Below, in pieces: positions 60,045 to 64,000 of a stretch of 64,000 nt of DNA (its first letter is position 1; each line of letters opens with the position of its first letter). Origin of the DNA: Marchantia polymorpha subsp. ruderalis (Eukaryota; Streptophyta; Marchantiopsida; Marchantiales; Marchantiaceae); the NCBI GenBank assembly GCA_037833965.1, contig AP031351.1, positions 20,224,501 to 20,288,500 of the forward strand, written 5' to 3'. The translations under genes and the position numbers were made by a program. The notes under the pieces were generated by a model. It saw only the letters and a list, made by a program, of their open reading frames with translations. It made no database searches and had not been told where the DNA came from.

Positions 60045-60469
60045 ACATCACTGTGGCAAATATGCCATACTGCAACTGGAGTATCCTAACTGTCTCAGGT
60101 AATCTGTTTACAAGCATGGTTTAACATGATTGGACCAGTGTTATGAATAGCAATGGATATACACATTCTAAAATTGGTAATTTTTTTTTTTAGAAGTAAA
60201 TAAAACACTTGTCATTTACCATGATAGTTTCTCATTCTCTCAGTAAATGTCAAAGTTGAGGTCTATGTACAAATCTATTCATGGATGGTATCATCTATGT
60301 AAAAATCTTCCTCTTCATGCAATTCAGCGACCCCATAATTTTTGGGTTGCTTTTCAGTCATAACCGCTACCATCTCTAGTTTAGCATCACATGTAGTCCA
60401 TGGATGACACTTTGAAATTGATAGGGTTGAAACTTTCTCAACCCTTGAGCAACCCTTCTCGGCGGGCTA

Positions 60470-61432
60470 CAAGCTTATCAAAGAATGTAACATTTCAAAG
60501 ATTATTCGTCTTTATTCAACCCATTACAGATTAAAAACCCAAGTCAAGCAATTTAAGTCAATTGCTTCATCAAGGAGCTGCCTCCTTGTAGCTTTCAATT
60601 TGGCAGCATCCGCCCCAAATTCATTGAGATCATAGTAGGCTGCTACTCCACCAAAGAAATGTCAAATATTTGGATAGGATTCATATACTCCTATGGAAAA
60701 TCTTTGTCAAATATTCCTGCCATGTCAAATCTGAGAATGCAACAAAGGTCGCCAAGGAGGAATTCTCATCTTTTCAACTATCATTGATGCTTAAAATAAA
60801 GCTTGATGTCAATTCTTTAGTTCTTTCTTCATTTGATTGTCAACCAAGTCAACCAAGCATATACTTTCTCCCCCATAGTCCAACACAAATTCCAAGAAGT
60901 ATAGAATTTCACTAGACGCAAGAATATCATAAGACTTCGCTCTAATCACAACCGCTTGAACGAGTGTTGTGGTTTTATCAAGTTGATGCTTGAGAAGAAA
61001 TGTCAACCGCAAGGGATTTTGGTTCATTTAACACCAACTAAAGTCTGGATCTCGAATGGATATTTATCTACCTCTACGTCACAAGCCATGAAGTGCTCTG
61101 ATGCCCAACATCATGACCATCAATATCTCTTAACGAAAAACGAGGAATCATTCAAGAAACACGAGACACAATCATATAACGTGGTTCACCCTCAGGGGCT
61201 AAGTCCACGAGAAGCTTTACTTAAACTGAATACACAATACTGCTTCAAAGAAGCTTTGGCCTTGGGGGTATATTTATATCCAAAGCGAGCGACACACCTA
61301 GCTATAAATAGCTTTAACTTGAGGTTACTCCTTAATCGGAGTTAACCTCAACAATTTTCCGCTTAAATTGTGTTAAGGAAACAGTAACCTATATTATTAC
61401 TCAGCGGGAAATTCTAAACAAAAACCTAACAC
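60470..61432 (-). mobile_element. Probable copia 3' LTR region (outer end not defined)
   Basis: On the minus strand, an AAAGAGGGGAC polypurine tract (about 61,437-61,447) is followed within a few bases by TGTGTTAGG, a typical LTR start, at about 61,432. A minus-strand TATAAATA lies near 61,270, placed as expected for an LTR promoter. The distal LTR end and target duplication could not be identified, so the left boundary is a guess. Confidence 0.45.
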
Positions 61433-61534
61433 AAGTCCCCTCTTTACACGAGAGTTAACTAGAACTAGACAATAGTCATAATATGATAGAGTGATAACGT
61501 AAAAAGGTAACTCAAGCTACTATGCTAGCAAATT

Positions 61535-62160
61535 CTATATTTGCTCTCCATGCATAACTTGCATGGTAGCACAGTGTCGCGTGAAACTCTCCAATGAAAT
61601 AACTTTGGTCAAAGCATCAGCTGGATTGAGTTTACCGTCAATCTTGACTAGCTCAATAGTTTTATCAGACACTGCTTGTCTGATAAAATGATACTTGATG
61701 TCGATGTGCTTCACTCTGCTATCCATGACCTGGTTTGCAGCCAAATGTAAAGCGCTCTGGCTATCACAATGAAGATTAACAACGCCCTCCTTCAATCCCA
61801 TTTCCATGATAAGCCTATCTAACCAAATAGCTTCCTTTGCTGCTTTTGCTGCTGCCACATATTCAGCTTCTGTTGTTGATTGAGCTACGCATTTCTGCAA
61901 GGTAGATCTCCAACTAATGCTTCCACCGCCAAGTGTAAACACGTACCCAGTTGTAGATCTCCTTTTATCTAGATCCTGTATGTAGTCAGCATCAACATAA
62001 CCAAACAAGGATTTGGCATTGTCAAATAGATCATCAAACAATAAACCATAATCCAAGATACTCTTCAAATATCTCATAATCCATTTCACTGTTTCCCAGT
62101 GAACTTTCCCTGGATTTGACATATACCTGCTTACCTTACCCATCGCAAAAGCATTGACAC
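61535..62160 (-). pseudogene. Ty1/copia RT C-terminus and RNase H, truncated
   Basis: An unbroken 202-codon frame (61,535-62,143, minus strand) reads VSRYMSNPGKVHWETVKWI, then DADY...DKRRSTTGYVFTLGGG, QSTTEAEYVAA, KEAIWLDRL, HCDSQSALHLA and DIKYHFIRQAV. These are the copia RT tail, the RNase H domain (catalytic D of DADY, E of TEAEY, D of HCDS) and the C-terminal tail. Homology to the RT body stops at about 62,160 on its upstream side, so the element is 5'-truncated or interrupted there. The intact frame suggests it is the youngest copia piece in the window. Confidence 0.9.
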
Positions 62161-64000
62161 TCCACTACGTTTGCACAAAAATCTGTTGCCAGCTTAAACA
62201 CTTCAATAGCCTAAAGTCTAGAATTTGCATGTGTGGTTGAAAATAACGTCAGTTCACATAGTGCTTTGGCTCTCCAAAAGTGGTATTGGCTGCTGTACTT
62301 GCAGTATCAAACGACATTCTTTCAATAACACAATTGTGATTGTTTGAACCCTCTAAAATAATTTAATTTGTTGTTTTACTTATTGTAACATTGTCAGATT
62401 CATCTTAATACTTTATATTCATTTTCTTTTTTGCTAGAAATTTGAGATGTTTTTAACTTTTAGCACTCACTAGATCAACATCAACAACATTGATGTACAC
62501 CATCACAAATGTCTTTACAAATTCTAACAACAAAAAGTACTACGGAGCCTTGCTTATCTTTCTCGTTCTACTCTTTGTGGATCTATCTCCAATATTGCAT
62601 CACATGGTTCTTGAGTCTTTAACTTTTCATGGATCATTATTGCACCAACTTCAACTTGCTTCTTCGGTGTAATCTCGCCATCATTCAGATTTTCCTTAAA
62701 TTAAATGATGCATTTGAATTAAATGACAAAGCCTCAATCACCTGCTTCTCAAATATTTTAATCTTGGCAGTCATATTAACCTCTAATGCAACAATAAAAT
62801 TATTCTTTCATGTTTCTGCTTTTCTAGCAAGCTTTTTTCTGCTTCTAATCTTTTTGCGCTCGAGTGAGTAACTTATAAAATAGTTGAAAACACCTATCAT
62901 ATGCATGTCCTTGTTTCTCACAATTTTCAAATATTACACCCTATTGTTTTTCATGTGATGATTTTTCTTGTTTCTTATTTGTATAATTACAAGCAATCTG
63001 CACATATCCGTCACATTCATAATAAGCTTCATCTAAATTTATTCGCCATGGGTAGTTTGGAACAACTTTTGTTCTAGAAGATTTTTTTGGCTTAGATTTC
63101 TTCTCAATAGAACCTTATGTGCATGTGAGTGAGTTGTAACCTCACTCAGAGGTGCAATTGTACATACTTGCTCTTCAACATTATTGAGCTCTACTAGTCA
63201 TACAACTCAAATACAACTTAATGTATGGATCTTTGACTTGAGCAACATAAAAAGTCTCACTCTATTACAAACATGATTTATCAAAATTGGATGTATTGTG
63301 CTTCATTCATCTCATGTAGCGATAACCAGCCTCCTAATCTAGAAGTTTCTCTCACGCTCTCATCACTCATTTTCTAAAAGTCTTACAAACTTTTCAGCTT
63401 GTCAGCCTATATTACTTGGTAGCTTTTTTCTAGCATCTTAAAGAATTCAGCAATTTGGTTAAAACTAGACACAACGGTGGATGTTGAAGTGTCATTTTCT
63501 TTTTCAGCAGCTCCACGTCTAACTTGAGACATCTAGTGTGGCTCTGCACTTAAAAACTTACTTGTTGCTTCCTTCTGCGATCGTTTTGTGTGTGACATAT
63601 AATTTGATGAATAAAATATCCTCCAGTGCTCTATCTTAGCAACATAATCTAGGGCAAACTCTCTCTAATCATCCATAGGCGCAGCCTCTAGTTGGTTCAG
63701 CAATGTTTTTCATGAAATAAACTCTAAAAATTGCTTTAGATTTTTCAAGCTTTATTCATCACATCAAAACTCAAGCATGAAGTCGTCCAACTCTATGGTG
63801 CCAATTTTTCAATACATTGTCTAGGACCACTAGTAGCTCTATATGTTATCTCCATGTTCTAACAACTTGAGATTAAAATTTGCCACAAAATCCTTGTCTT
63901 TGGATTTTTCTTGAATAATTTCAAAGTTCACTTTCCATATGGGTGATAGTGCTTGGAATCGCAATCCACTTTAGGTGTATTCATCACAATCAGATGAGTT
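62161..64000. other. AT-rich sequence beyond the copia breakpoint
   Basis: No part of the copia RT body is recognisable here. A short minus-strand reading at about 63,410-63,540 starts MSQVRRGAAEKEND and looks protein-like, but it ends after about 42 codons and I cannot assign it. It may be remains of another transposon. Confidence 0.4.

Overview
The window is nuclear DNA of a land plant. The evidence is five spliced, plant-type housekeeping genes, all on the + strand, with canonical introns plus one probable U12 AT-AC intron, set among AT-rich stretches holding decayed Ty1/copia retrotransposons. Long introns (up to 5.6 kb), GC-rich leaders and the protein sequences would fit a seed-free plant such as a bryophyte, but the species cannot be fixed from sequence alone. 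No tRNA, rRNA, CRISPR array or operon was found.

Layout: 0.6-12.9 kb is a metaxin-like mitochondrial outer-membrane import gene (6 exons, 330 aa) whose introns carry an inverted LTR/PBS structure (4.25-4.88 kb) and a deleted copia element with both LTRs (about 6.93-9.01 kb). 13-20.3 kb is gene-poor, AT-rich from 17.5 kb. 20.3-23.2 kb is a GC-rich, simple-sequence-rich promoter/leader ending in a (AG)56 tract that touches the start codon of an NDR-class AGC kinase gene (23.24-29.54 kb, 13 exons, 575 aa). 29.6-41.0 kb is a gene desert with a copia RT/RNase H relic on the minus strand and an isolated promoter-like module at 36.9-37.2 kb. 41.74-45.73 kb encodes a three-FKBD plus TPR immunophilin of the ROF1/FKBP62 type (13 exons, 579 aa). 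47.53-49.86 kb encodes a Methyltransferase_16 family protein (8 exons, 251 aa) interrupted by the U12-type AT-AC intron. 50-53.6 kb is AT-rich with a copia integrase relic. 53.77-57.97 kb encodes a hydroxypyruvate/hydroxyphenylpyruvate reductase (2 exons). 58-64 kb has a MITE-like element with perfect 18-bp inverted ends and the 3' part of a copia element (minus strand).

The five genes are not an obvious functional unit: mitochondrial protein import, growth/polarity signalling, chaperone-linked peptidyl-prolyl isomerisation, protein methylation and 2-hydroxyacid metabolism. Exon boundaries were set by reading-frame continuity, splice consensus and remembered family sequence patterns, not by alignment to transcripts.
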